Of a stretch of DNA of 64,000 nt, positions 22,880 through 31,209 are shown piece by piece. The stretch is from Egibacter rhizosphaerae (lineage in GTDB: Bacteria > Actinomycetota > Nitriliruptoria > Euzebyales > Egibacteraceae), in assembly GCF_004322855.1 (NCBI RefSeq), contig NZ_CP036402.1, positions 930,001 to 994,000 on the forward strand, in the 5' to 3' direction. A program made the translations under genes and the position numbers. Below the pieces are notes generated by a model. It ran no database searches and was not told the DNA's origin. It was given only the letters and a program-made list of their open reading frames with translations. The stretch's first letter is position 1. Each line of letters opens with the position of its first letter.

Positions 22880-25573
22880 TCACGCCGGTGGGGTACATCC
22901 GCTGCCGGCCTCATAGCGCTGGTAGGGGTCGGCGGGCCAGTGCAGGCCGGCGAGGTCGTGGCGGCAGGCGCGGCAGATGGCGTGGAGGGGTTCGGGGATC
23001 TCGGGGAGGGTCCAGTCGAGGGCGCCGCAGCTGCAGGCGCGGAGTTGGTAGCCGCGTTTGAGGTGGGTGGTCCACAGGTCGGTGGTTGCGCGCAGCTCGG
23101 CGGCGAGGTTGTAGACCTGCGCGGCGCTGACGCGGGCGCGTTCGGCGGCGTCCGCGGCGGTGACGTGGCCGCCGTTGACGACGGCGAGGTCGTACAGCGC
23201 TCGCAGCCCGGGCGGCGGGGGTTGTCGCCAGTTTCTGCGGGCCAGGGGCTCGAGGTGGATCTCGCGGATGCGCGCGACCAGGGCGGGCGAAACGTCGAGC
23301 TCGCTGGCGAGGGCGGCGTCGGGCTGCTTGGGGTCGAGGTGCAGGCGGGTGGCGATGGCGGTGATGGTCGGGTCACTGCAGCCCATCACCAGCGGGGGGC
23401 GCCCCTCGCTGGTGAGCAGCTGGGTCAGTCGCGGGCGCACCTGGCGCCAGCGGATGGCGTCGGGATGGGGTAGCGGCTCGCCGGCGCGCATGCGTTCGAG
23501 GTGGGCCTGGGCGAGATCGTCGAGGCGTTGCGGCAGCCGTGAAGCGGCACCGGTGCGCCAGCGGCCGTGCACGGGGATGTCGTAGGTGTGCTCGCCGTCG
23601 GTGAATCGCAGCGTGGCGGTGACTTCAACGTGCCAGCCGCGCGCGGAGCCCTCACGTAGCCGCGTGGTGGTGATCTCGAGGTCGCACAGCGAGGTCTTCC
23701 ACAGCCCGTTGAGGGTGCTGTCGGCGGGGTCGCCGAGGCGCTCGACCAGGTGCAGCAGTTGGTCGTGGCCGGCGAGGGTGGGGTCGGGGGCGAGGGTTTG
23801 GTCGAGGTGGGCGCGGGCTTGGGCGGCGCGGCGCTCGAGGTCGGGGATGGTCTGCTCGGCCAGGGTGTTGTAGCGGGTGTTGAGTCGGTCCAGCAGCGCG
23901 CCGGTGACCCGGGGGGCGCCGTGTTCGTCGGTGTCCTCCAGGCGGGCTTCGAGGCGCTCGAGGTCGCGGCGGGCGGCGTCGAGCTCGGCGACGGCGGCGT
24001 CGAGCTCGGCTCGGCGCTGGGCGTGGTCGGCGTCGCCGAGGTCGTCGAGGCCGACGATGCGCAGCGGCAGCCCGTCGGCGTCGCGGATCGCGTCGGTGAG
24101 GATGCCGTGCAGCACCGCCCAGGGGATGCGCACATGGCCAGCGGGCGCGAGGGCGCGGTCGGGGTAGTGCGCCAGCAGCGTGAACTTGTAGCGCGGCGGT
24201 ATGTCGCGGCTAGGGCAGTGCTCGGTGAGCAGCTTCACCGCCTCGCCGTTGTAGGTGCCTTCGACGCCGGTGAGCGGCAAACTCACCGCGCGGTTGCGGC
24301 GGTCGTGGTTCTCGGCTCTCCAGCGACGGATCCGCGCGAAGTCCTCGGGCTGCGCCCACGGCCCGTCGGGGGGCATCACTCCGGTGATGTCGGGGGTGTC
24401 GAGCTCGGGGTGCAGCTCGCGGGGCAGCACCCCGGTCTCGTACACCTCGAGGTTGTGCATGATGCTGTCCAGCAGGTGCCGGTATCCGCCGGGGTAGCGG
24501 GCGTGGTCGGCGAGGGTGTAGCAGGCTGCGGGGTCCCGGCGCACCTCGCGCAGGTGCTGGGTGCTGTAGCGGCGCCGGGTGAGACCCTCGAGGACCCGGT
24601 GCATCGGCCACTGGGGGCGGCCCAGCCGCTCCAGGATCCACCGCACGTTGGCGACCTGGTCGACCGGCTGCCCGTCGGCGTCGAACACCCGCGGCAGCCC
24701 CGAGGTGACCTGCTGGGGGTCGGGGCGGCACGCGGGCGTGTCGAGGAACAGCACCCGCCGGCCCCGCCCCCCGGTGCCGTCGTCGAGGTAGCAGGTCGCC
24801 AACCCCGGCGGCACGGGGGTGCCCATGCGGTAGCCCGCCTGCCCGCTGCGCATCTCGTACTCGGACAGGTCGCGCTGGCCGCGGCGTGTCTGCAGGAACA
24901 GGTTCTTAGCGTTCTCCGCGCTCTCCCCGCCGCGCAAGAACTCGATGATGCTCCTCGCGTCATCGAACTGCTGCGGCGGCTGCTCGCCGGAGGCGAGGAA
25001 CGCGCCGGTCTGCTCCAAGCTGTCGGCCAGCGGGGCCAGCGCCCACTTCACCCGCGCCGAGCGATCCTCACGATGGCGCACCAGCAGCGCCGCCTCGTAC
25101 TCGCGGACGACCTCGGCGAGCTTGAGCACCACTGGCTGCTGGCCATCGGGCATGACCTTCGCGCCCGAGCCGGTGATCAACAACGCGACCATGCCCGCCT
25201 CGGCGCGCAGGTCGAGCACCAGCATGCGATGGCGCATCGGCTTGTCCCGCCCGCGCTCGGGGTGCGACACCGTCGGCTGCGCCGCCAGTTGCTGGACGAG
25301 CGCCTCGACGCTCGGCAGGCGGTCGCGGATCTGCAAGCCCGTGTGGCGCTCGGTCACCTCCACGGCCGTGAGGAAGTCCTCGACCGCGCTCTGCACCGCC
25401 TTCGGGCCCGAGGGGGTGCTCCACCGGCCCACGAGCGCCAGCGGGCGGCCCGCGTCCAAGAACGCGCGCAACTCCTCAGGCAGCCGCGGCTCCACCCCGT
25501 CGGCCACCAGGTCTCGCCACGCCGGCCTGGTCGCGGCGCGTGCCTCTACCTCAGCTGACTCCTGCACAGACAT
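22880..25573 (-). CDS. Divergent large serine-recombinase-like protein
   Basis: The 897-aa product starts at ATG 25573 (a second ATG lies at 25579). Near the N-terminus ALVGRWSTPSG places R50 and S52 as in the YxRxS(T) nucleophile motif of serine recombinases. KLAEVVREYEAALLVRHRED then RSAR resembles the DRxxR part of the catalytic domain. A central basic region, a coiled coil around 540-600 and a helix-turn-helix (GHVTAADAAERARVSAAQVY) follow. The C-terminus has a CSCG...CRAC zinc ribbon. The overall order matches large serine integrases, but the catalytic domain is poorly conserved, so it may be inactive or another DNA-binding protein. A 59-aa gene lies just upstream on the same strand. Confidence 0.5.
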   Translation of the reverse strand: MSVQESAEVEARAATRPAWRDLVADGVEPRLPEELRAFLDAGRPLALVGRWSTPSGPKAVQSAVEDFLTAVEVTERHTGLQIRDRLPSVEALVQQLAAQPTVSHPERGRDKPMRHRMLVLDLRAEAGMVALLITGSGAKVMPDGQQPVVLKLAEVVREYEAALLVRHREDRSARVKWALAPLADSLEQTGAFLASGEQPPQQFDDARSIIEFLRGGESAENAKNLFLQTRRGQRDLSEYEMRSGQAGYRMGTPVPPGLATCYLDDGTGGRGRRVLFLDTPACRPDPQQVTSGLPRVFDADGQPVDQVANVRWILERLGRPQWPMHRVLEGLTRRRYSTQHLREVRRDPAACYTLADHARYPGGYRHLLDSIMHNLEVYETGVLPRELHPELDTPDITGVMPPDGPWAQPEDFARIRRWRAENHDRRNRAVSLPLTGVEGTYNGEAVKLLTEHCPSRDIPPRYKFTLLAHYPDRALAPAGHVRIPWAVLHGILTDAIRDADGLPLRIVGLDDLGDADHAQRRAELDAAVAELDAARRDLERLEARLEDTDEHGAPRVTGALLDRLNTRYNTLAEQTIPDLERRAAQARAHLDQTLAPDPTLAGHDQLLHLVERLGDPADSTLNGLWKTSLCDLEITTTRLREGSARGWHVEVTATLRFTDGEHTYDIPVHGRWRTGAASRLPQRLDDLAQAHLERMRAGEPLPHPDAIRWRQVRPRLTQLLTSEGRPPLVMGCSDPTITAIATRLHLDPKQPDAALASELDVSPALVARIREIHLEPLARRNWRQPPPPGLRALYDLAVVNGGHVTAADAAERARVSAAQVYNLAAELRATTDLWTTHLKRGYQLRACSCGALDWTLPEIPEPLHAICRACRHDLAGLHWPADPYQRYEAGSGCTPPA

Positions 25574-25601
25574 CACCATCAACCTATCACTCTCGTGAGA
25601 A

Positions 25602-25781
25602 TCAATGATTGTTCGCGTTATTAGGTTCAGGACTCGGCTGAGGAACGACCTGGGACAGGCGCACCGTGAAGTCGCCGGCGCCGGCCTCGCCCGCGCGCAC
25701 CAGCTCCACGGCCTCCGCCCAGGCACGCGGCCCCTCAGGGCCCTCAGCGGTCAAGAACCGGGGTGTCGTCGTCTCGCTCAT
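25602..25781 (-). CDS. 59-aa acidic hypothetical protein upstream of the recombinase-like gene
   Basis: ATG 25781 follows GGGGG and opens MSETTTPRFLTAEGPEGPRA, then WAEAVELVRAGEAGAGDFTV. It ends 29 bases before the first recombinase ATG, so the two are probably one transcript. Small partners beside large serine recombinases can act as directionality factors; here that is a contextual guess. An imperfect inverted repeat (ATTCTC/GAGAGT) sits between the genes. Confidence 0.45.
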   Translation of the reverse strand: MSETTTPRFLTAEGPEGPRAWAEAVELVRAGEAGAGDFTVRLSQVVPQPSPEPNNANNH

Positions 25782-26124
25782 GCCCCCGACACGTGGCGGC
25801 CAGGCCGACCGAGGCAACCACCGGCCACACGTGCACGGTCCGCGGGCACCGCCACGTCCCCACGCTTACGGTGGCGATTGCCCGGCCGATGAGGATCGGC
25901 GAACGCGACGAGCGCGAGATGGCCCGCCGCCGGCCGGGCCCGGGGCCACTGCGGCCGTCGGTTGCACTCCCCACGAGCGGCCGCACATGGCCTCGCATGC
26001 GATCAGAGACGAGCACGACCGAAGAACACCGACCGACGGGCGTCGACCGCGCCGGCCCGAGCGCATCGAACCGGCCGTTGCCGCGCGCGTTCCCCTCGCC
26101 TAGCCCTGGGGCGGGTGAGCTCGG
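25782..26124. other. Divergent promoter region between recombinase-like and RepA-like genes
   Basis: No coding frame is convincing. Transcription must leave this region in both directions. No clear origin iterons or AT-rich segment were seen, despite the RepA-like neighbour. Confidence 0.45.
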
Positions 26125-27240
26125 ATGAGCGGACCCGCAGAACCTACCGATCCCAGGCCGACCGCAGCGCCGACCAGTGCATCGGATGGCGGACCCGGCG
26201 CGGACACGGCCAGCTCCCCGGCGACGCCCAGCGACGACCAGCGTCGTCTGGTGACACGGCGGCTGGCTGATGTGCCGCGCGAGGAGATCCAGCCGCTGTT
26301 CGGTGGCCGGTTGCTGCTGGGCAAGCTCTCCGCACTTGCCGGTATCGGCGGTGTCGGCAAGAGCTACCTCAGCGCCGCGCTGGCCGCCAGCGTGTCGCGC
26401 GGCGATCCCCTTCCCGGCGATGAGCACAGCGGCGGGCCCGCCGGTGTGCTGCTCGCCTCGTTCGAGGACGAAGCCGCCGACACGCTGCGACCTCGCCTCG
26501 AGGACCTGGGCGCCGATCTGACTCGCGTGTCGGTCATCGACGGGATCTGCGACCAGCGGGGCAAGGTAGCTCCGTTCACGTCCGCGGACGCCGCCGCGCT
26601 CAGCGCCGAGATCCAAGCTCGAGGCGACGTTCGCCTGGTCATCGTCGACCCCGTCGGTGGTTGGCTCGCCCCCGGCGTCGATGAGTACCGCGGCAGCGAA
26701 GTCCGCTCGGCTCTCGAGGGCCTGCGACAAGTCGCCGCCGAGCACCAGGTCGCGGTGCTGCTGGTCATGCACGTCCGCAAAGCCGAAGCCGACGTGGCGC
26801 TGCATCGGATCACCGGCTCAGCGGCGTTCGGTCAGCTCGTACGGTCGGTGCTGTTCGCCGGCACCGACCCCGACGACAACCAGCTCGCCGCCGTGGCCCA
26901 CGTCAAAGCCAACCTCACCGGCACGGCGCCAACCCTGAACTACCAGATCGAGGAACATGGCCAGTTCGCATGGCTGCACGAGCGCCCAGACCTCGACGGC
27001 GAACGCCTCGCTGGGCGCACCCCCGACGAGGAGCACGGCGCGCGCGGCGAAGCCGAGACCTTCCTCGCCGCCACACTCGAGCCCGGGCCACGCCCAGCCC
27101 GCGAGATCATCGCCGAGGCCAGCACCGCCGGGATCGCCGAACGCACCCTCAAACGCGCGAAAAAGCGGCTCGACGTCCGTTCGAACAAGCACGGCCCCGA
27201 CGGCACCTGGTCGTGGTCGCTTCCCCACCAGCAACCCTGA
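26125..27240 (+). CDS. RepA-like AAA ATPase (AAA_25 type, helicase-related)
   Basis: This 371-aa protein has a Pro/Ala-rich start, the line QPLFGGRLLLGKLSALAGIG with Walker A GIGGVGKS (73-80), the Walker B strand VRLVIVDPVGGWL and a sensor strand VAVLLVMHVRKAEAD. The C-terminal ~75 residues are a basic winged-helix-like tail (ARE II AEASTAGIAERTLKRAKKRLD in outline). This matches plasmid RepA/RecA-fold helicase-like proteins used in replication or maintenance of mobile elements. The ATG follows GGGCGGGTGAG. Its 3' end and downstream DNA recur at 32,884-33,184, showing local duplication. No origin was identified. Confidence 0.75.
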   Translation: MSGPAEPTDPRPTAAPTSASDGGPGADTASSPATPSDDQRRLVTRRLADVPREEIQPLFGGRLLLGKLSALAGIGGVGKSYLSAALAASVSRGDPLPGDEHSGGPAGVLLASFEDEAADTLRPRLEDLGADLTRVSVIDGICDQRGKVAPFTSADAAALSAEIQARGDVRLVIVDPVGGWLAPGVDEYRGSEVRSALEGLRQVAAEHQVAVLLVMHVRKAEADVALHRITGSAAFGQLVRSVLFAGTDPDDNQLAAVAHVKANLTGTAPTLNYQIEEHGQFAWLHERPDLDGERLAGRTPDEEHGARGEAETFLAATLEPGPRPAREIIAEASTAGIAERTLKRAKKRLDVRSNKHGPDGTWSWSLPHQQP

Positions 27241-28025
27241 CCAGACAAGGACGCCAAGGCTGCCACAACCAACCCGCGGCACCCTTGGCACCCTTCCGAC
27301 CCCCACTCGGACCGGCAGCCCCAGGTATCCGGCCGCGACCACCCCGCGGCTCCGGCGTCGAGGTCACACTCGTCGGCCTTGTCGCCCCGCCGTCGAGGCC
27401 ATCGCGCGCCACCAGCGCCGCACCGCGGGCTCGCCGCGACCACTTCTGCCCAGCCGCCAGCAGCGGGCCAGCGACGACCGGATCGTCGAGGGGTGAGCGC
27501 ACGCCCGCGTCCCTGCGTCGAGCGGCGCGTCGACCTGGCCGGCAGTCGGGCCGGGGCCCGCCGTCGGCGACGTGCCTGCCGCGACGCGGCGCCGGGTCGC
27601 TTCTGCTGGTGACCCGCCGAGCTTCGCTGCTTGCGCTGCTGCACTACCCCACCCACGGCGTGCAGCAGCGCGACCAGCACAGTCTCGCCCTGCCAGCGCT
27701 GGCCGATCAGCGTGCGGTGCAGCGTCATGCGCGAGATCTCGTAGCGTCGGCAGAGCGCGCCGGCGGTCGGCGCCCCGGAAGTGGTTCGCCACCGAAGCAC
27801 CAGACGGTGCTGCACGAGCGCCACATCCCGCGACACGCGGTCCCCACCTGGCGGGATGGCCGTCTCGGCGTCAGCGCGCCAACCGAACCCGAAAGGGTCG
27901 GCGAGGTAGTCGCAGGGTCGCAGCGACCGGCGATCATCCACGTGGTTGGGCGGGCGCATGCGCGGACGGTGCCGGCGCCCGCGCCCCGCGCACTCGCCGC
28001 AGACCGACGCCCGACCCCCCAGCAA
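26940..28025 (-). CDS. Possible HTH protein; only the N-terminal part looks coding
   Basis: The frame from 28025 contains MRPPNHVDDRRSLRPCDYLA, then RDVALVQHRLVLRWRTTSGA and ALCRRYEISRMTLHRTLIGQ, a plausible helix-turn-helix. Below about 27600 the frame becomes Arg/Ala-rich and then runs antisense through the RepA-like gene to a stop at 26940. The real C-terminus is probably earlier and lost by a frameshift, so treat the lower boundary as unreliable. A CGEC motif near the start could bind metal. Confidence 0.25.
   Translation of the reverse strand: MLGGRASVCGECAGRGRRHRPRMRPPNHVDDRRSLRPCDYLADPFGFGWRADAETAIPPGGDRVSRDVALVQHRLVLRWRTTSGAPTAGALCRRYEISRMTLHRTLIGQRWQGETVLVALLHAVGGVVQQRKQRSSAGHQQKRPGAASRQARRRRRAPARLPARSTRRSTQGRGRALTPRRSGRRWPAAGGWAEVVAASPRCGAGGARWPRRRGDKADECDLDAGAAGWSRPDTWGCRSEWGSEGCQGCRGLVVAALASLSGQGCWWGSDHDQVPSGPCLFERTSSRFFARLRVRSAIPAVLASAMISRAGRGPGSSVAARKVSASPRAPCSSSGVRPARRSPSRSGRSCSHANWPCSSIW
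27080..27382 (+). repeat. Source copy of a ~300-bp direct repeat
   Basis: These bases cover the end of the RepA-like gene and 140 bases beyond it. They are nearly identical to 32884-33184, differing by a few substitutions and one 2-base indel (CCGCGACCACC against CCGACCACC). The second copy forms the end of a mosaic pseudogene. Confidence 0.9.
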
Positions 28026-28117
28026 CGAGTAGCGAGCAAACGAGTCGGGAGCACGAGTACGGGGCCGCGCCTCAAGGGAACGCGACCCCGTCGCTCGTGC
28101 ACTCGCCCGGCGCGGCG

Positions 28118-28675
28118 CTAGCCGGTCGGCAGCGGGTCGATGGCGATGCGCCGCGCCGGCTCGGCGCTGACGGGCACCCAGGTGATCGCCAGCGGCGCCC
28201 CCTCGGAGGCGATGTCAAGCGCCAGCCACACGCTGCGCGCGTTGGACACCAGCGGGTCGACGCGGTCATCGAGACCCTCGGTGCGAGCGCGAGCGAACAT
28301 GCGCATGACCCGCAGCGCGTCGAACCCGCTGAACTCAGCGGGCACCCGCACGTCCCGGCTGGGATAGTGCAGCCACAACGTCCCCGCCACCGTGAGGTTC
28401 GCCGCGCCGCGTTCGGCCAGCGACTCACCGCTCTCCGCCTCGCCAGCAGGCTCGCCGCCAGCGTCCTCGCGGCCACCGATAGCGCTGCTCTCATCCGCGA
28501 AGGGCGCGTCGACCTCGTCTGACCACCCGCCACTCGAGTCGCGAGAGGACTCGTAGGGCTCGCCCTCGGCCGACTCGGCCGCATCGAACTCACCGGGCTC
28601 ACCGGGCTCGCCGGAGCCCGGCGAGAACGTGTGTCCCTCCTCGTGCTCCTGCTCATCGTCGTACTCGTCAACCAT
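28118..28675 (-). CDS. 185-aa protein with acidic disordered N-terminus
   Basis: ATG 28675 follows GGAGGA. Residues 1-90 are rich in Glu, Asp, Gly and Ser (MVDEYDDEQEHEEGHTFSPG, SGEPGEPGEFDAAESAEGEP) and likely unstructured. Residues ~95-185 look folded (ANLTVAGTLWLHYPSRDVRV, FDALRVMRMFARARTEGLDD, ITWVPVSAEPARRIAIDPL). No family is recognised. Acidic tails of this kind occur in proteins that mimic or bind DNA-binding partners, which is only a suggestion. Confidence 0.5.
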   Translation of the reverse strand: MVDEYDDEQEHEEGHTFSPGSGEPGEPGEFDAAESAEGEPYESSRDSSGGWSDEVDAPFADESSAIGGREDAGGEPAGEAESGESLAERGAANLTVAGTLWLHYPSRDVRVPAEFSGFDALRVMRMFARARTEGLDDRVDPLVSNARSVWLALDIASEGAPLAITWVPVSAEPARRIAIDPLPTG

Positions 28676-29033
28676 CCCGTCCTCCGTCCGGTCGGTTCCA
28701 CCGCTGAGGGGATCCCAGCGGCGAACCCAAAGATCAAGCGAAAGAGCTCGCGGATCGACCGTTCGGGCACCGGTGTCACAGCCATGAGCTGCGACAGAAG
28801 TCGAGCGCCGCGACCGCCCCTCCCCGCGTCCCGCGCCAGCGCCGGCCGCCCCTGGAGCTCGAGCCGCCATACCAGGCACGTCAGCCGGCCCACGCGTGAC
28901 CGCTCCGCCTCGCTCGACGCCTCGCCGCCGCGAGGCCCCGGGCCCTCTCCGCCGTTCGGTTCGGATCCCGGTCGCGGATGCGGCGCCACGGGTTGCCCGG
29001 GTCACGCAAGATGGGCGCGGCACACTCCCGCGC
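28676..29033. other. Divergent intergenic region
   Basis: A minus-strand stretch from 28785 reads MAVTPVPERSIRELFRLIFG then FAAGIPSAVEP, but its frame continues out of phase through the 28118-28675 gene, so it is not called. No other feature is supported. Confidence 0.35.
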
Positions 29034-29714
29034 ATGGACGCCACCACCGAGGTCGCGCTCGACGACGACGAGGTCGCGGCCGCAGCGCAGCGCGGCGAAC
29101 TGCCCGCCGACTTCCCGCAGCGGGTGCGCGCCGCGCTCGACTCGGGCGCGTGTTGCAACTGCGACGGGCAGCGCGACATGACGATCGTGCTGCGCGAGCA
29201 CAGCGACGAGCCGTCCCCGTGCCCCTCGTGCTGCGACCCCGAGACCGGCGAGCCGGTCACCTCGCCCCCGCCGGACGCGCAGGCGCGCGAGCTGCCCACC
29301 GCGCTGGCCGACTGCGCCGACCGCGCGGTGTACGCGCTGTCCGGAGGGCAGGCAAGCGTGGGCGTGTGGGACGCCGCCAACCGCCGCTTCGTCGTCGTGT
29401 CGAGTGCGCGTCGCAGCGCGCCGCTGGCAAGCGAACGCCACGCTGACGACGGCGGCGCCGCGACGCCGGTGACCCATCTCGGCAGCCTCGACGACGAGCA
29501 TCCACACGTGGCGGTCCAGGAGGTCTACCCGCAGATGGCGTGCCGATGGTGCGGCGAGCACGTCGGACGCGCCGACGCCGTGCCCGACGCGGACGGCTGG
29601 GCGCACGTGACCCGCACCAGCGTGCAGCAGTGCGGCGCGCCGCACCCGGAACTCGCTGTCTACCGGCCGCTGGTGGCCGCGCTCACCCGCGACTTCGAGC
29701 TGCTGGCCGGCTAG
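29034..29714 (+). CDS. Cys-rich (zinc-binding) hypothetical protein
   Basis: The 226-aa product begins MDATTEVALDDDEVAAAAQR. It contains three cysteine clusters, CCNC (about 42-45), CPSCC (about 65-69) and CRWCGEH (about 172-178), consistent with zinc binding. A central strand-rich part (AVYALSGGQASVGVWDAANR) follows. No known domain was recognised. No ribosome site is obvious before the ATG, so the transcript may be leaderless. Codon bias strongly supports coding. Confidence 0.5.
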   Translation: MDATTEVALDDDEVAAAAQRGELPADFPQRVRAALDSGACCNCDGQRDMTIVLREHSDEPSPCPSCCDPETGEPVTSPPPDAQARELPTALADCADRAVYALSGGQASVGVWDAANRRFVVVSSARRSAPLASERHADDGGAATPVTHLGSLDDEHPHVAVQEVYPQMACRWCGEHVGRADAVPDADGWAHVTRTSVQQCGAPHPELAVYRPLVAALTRDFELLAG

Positions 29715-29767
29715 CTCGCCGCGCTCGCGCCGACGCCCTCCCGCTCGCGCTCGCGCTCGCGCGTGGC

Positions 29768-30301
29768 CTACCAGTCGTAGGGGTCGTAGGGATCGCGGTC
29801 GAACCCGCCGCTGGAGCCCCACGGCGAGCTCGACCCGCCGAACCCGCCACGATCCAGCGGCGAGCTCGACCCGCCGAACCCGCCACGATCCGCAGACCCC
29901 AGCGGCGAGCTCGACTCTCCGAACCCGCCACGATCCAGCGGCGAGCTCGACTCTCCGAACCCGCCGAACCCGCCGCGACTCGAGTAATCCCGCGAGGATC
30001 CTCCGTAGGCACCGGGGTTGTGCAGCGACCCGCGGTTGGGGGTGTAGGTGTGCCCCTGCGGGTCGTGGTAGTAGTAGCCGGCGCCGACGTCGTTCTGCGG
30101 CTCGCTGGGCGCGAACCCGCCGCCTTGGTTGCCGTAGCAGTAGTGGCGCTGCGCCTCGTGGCTGTAGTAGCAGCCGGTGTCGCCAACCGCGTGCGCGTCC
30201 GGCGCAGCCAGCACCACCCCGCCCAACAGCAGCGCCAGCGCGCCGACGGCCGCGGCCAGGCGCGCACGCCCCGCCGCGCCCGCGCTGGGTGTCCTGGTCA
30301 T
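29768..30301 (-). CDS. Secreted Gly/Ser-rich repeat protein
   Basis: This 177-aa protein starts at ATG 30301 after GGAGGG. A signal peptide is clear: basic start MTRTPSAGAAGRAR, hydrophobic core LAAAVGALALLLGGVVLAA, and a likely AHA cleavage site near residue 38. The mature part opens with a Cys/Tyr-rich section (GCYYSHEAQRHYCYGNQ). It ends with at least four imperfect tandem repeats of RGGFGGSSSPLD type, then an acidic Tyr/Asp tail. It is probably exported and extended; function is unknown. The DNA repeats lie at about 29,817-29,984. Confidence 0.6.
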   Translation of the reverse strand: MTRTPSAGAAGRARLAAAVGALALLLGGVVLAAPDAHAVGDTGCYYSHEAQRHYCYGNQGGGFAPSEPQNDVGAGYYYHDPQGHTYTPNRGSLHNPGAYGGSSRDYSSRGGFGGFGESSSPLDRGGFGESSSPLGSADRGGFGGSSSPLDRGGFGGSSSPWGSSGGFDRDPYDPYDW

Positions 30302-30557
30302 GTTCGAGCCCTCCGATCCCGCCAACACCAGGTCCGCTCACGACATAGCGTAACAGGCCACCAACAGCGGTGAGAACCCCCGGATGCGCTCATGAGGGCG
30401 CGGCCCTGCTAGCGGCGGCGTTGGCGTGGCCCTCGCGGCCACCTTCGCGACCGGGCGGGCGGGAACTCGGACTACTCACCGTCGTCGGGGTTCAGGCAGC
30501 TTTGCGACCAGCGGGGATCCCACAAGCGCTCGGGTGCTCGTTCGTGCCAGTTCCCGG

Positions 30558-30887
30558 TCACCACTCGTCGGGAGCGGGGAGCTCGCGAAAGGGACGCAGG
30601 GCCACGTCAAGGAAGACCACCGGCACGGGCGTGTCGTCGACCTCTTGGTCGCTGAGCTTGATGAGCGCGTAGCAGCGCACGTGCGCGGGGCGACGCACCG
30701 GGTCGCGGTCGGGGTCGGCGTCGTCGTGCACGAGTAGTGGCTTCAGCACGTGCATCCCGTCGGGGTCGAGGCGTGCGCGAAGCTCGTCAGAGAGAACCCG
30801 GCTCAAGCCTGCCTGGTGTGCGTCGTGCGCGAGCTGCTCGAGCTGGGGCGTAGACGCCACTCGCGCTTGAAGGGTCGGTGTGCTCAT
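30558..30887 (-). CDS. 109-aa hypothetical protein
   Basis: ATG 30887 follows GGAGG at eight bases, a strong start. The product reads MSTPTLQARVASTPQLEQLA, with HAQ/DAHQAGLSRVLSDELRARL, then a strand-rich half (HVLKPLLVHDDADPDRDPVR; YALIKLSDQEVDDTPVPVVF). It looks like a small alpha/beta protein. The family is not recognised. It is flanked by gene-poor sequence on both sides. Confidence 0.55.
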   Translation of the reverse strand: MSTPTLQARVASTPQLEQLAHDAHQAGLSRVLSDELRARLDPDGMHVLKPLLVHDDADPDRDPVRRPAHVRCYALIKLSDQEVDDTPVPVVFLDVALRPFRELPAPDEW

Positions 30888-31209
30888 CGCTTGCTACCTC
30901 CGAAGTCAGGGTTCGCGGCGGTGGTGGGTTCCCGCCGCGTCGACCGACGGTCGGGCCAGCGGCCGCCGCGACAACCGTTGACACGCCCGGGCGCGCGATC
31001 CCGGCGGCAACGCCCCGCCAGCACGAGCCGCACGCGCGTCGCTGACGGTCGGTCGCGGCGCAGGTGAACCTCCGCCGAAGCGAGCATGCGGGCTAGGTGC
31101 CCGATGCGCGTGTTGACAAGAGAGTCGCCGGGCGTGAGTGTCCTATCGGACAGTGGGGCTCGGCGGGGGTTGGGCCATCTCGTCACTGTCGGACGTTGGG
31201 GGGTCGGTC
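30888..31209. other. Promoter region with a consensus -35 box
   Basis: TTGACA occurs at 31113-31118, ahead of the coiled-coil membrane protein gene. A -10 at ideal spacing is not evident (TATCGG lies 25 bases on). No gene is seen. Confidence 0.4.

Noticed and set aside
23750-25558. Plus-strand open frame (602 codons) opposite the recombinase-like gene
   Set aside because: Low-complexity Val/Gly/Ala/Glu composition typical of an antisense shadow; the minus strand has recognisable motifs and better start signals.
28072-28785. Minus-strand frame beginning MAVTPVPERSIRELF
   Set aside because: It runs out of phase through the better supported 28118-28675 gene and degenerates into Ser/Arg/Pro repeats.
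29817-29984. Tandem DNA repeats that might suggest a CRISPR-like array
   Set aside because: The repeats are in frame inside the secreted protein gene, with no unique spacers of regular length; they encode repeated peptides.
28881-30341. Minus-strand frame of 486 codons spanning two real genes
   Set aside because: Arg/Ala/Gly-rich; the true frames are the Cys-rich plus-strand gene and the secreted repeat protein.
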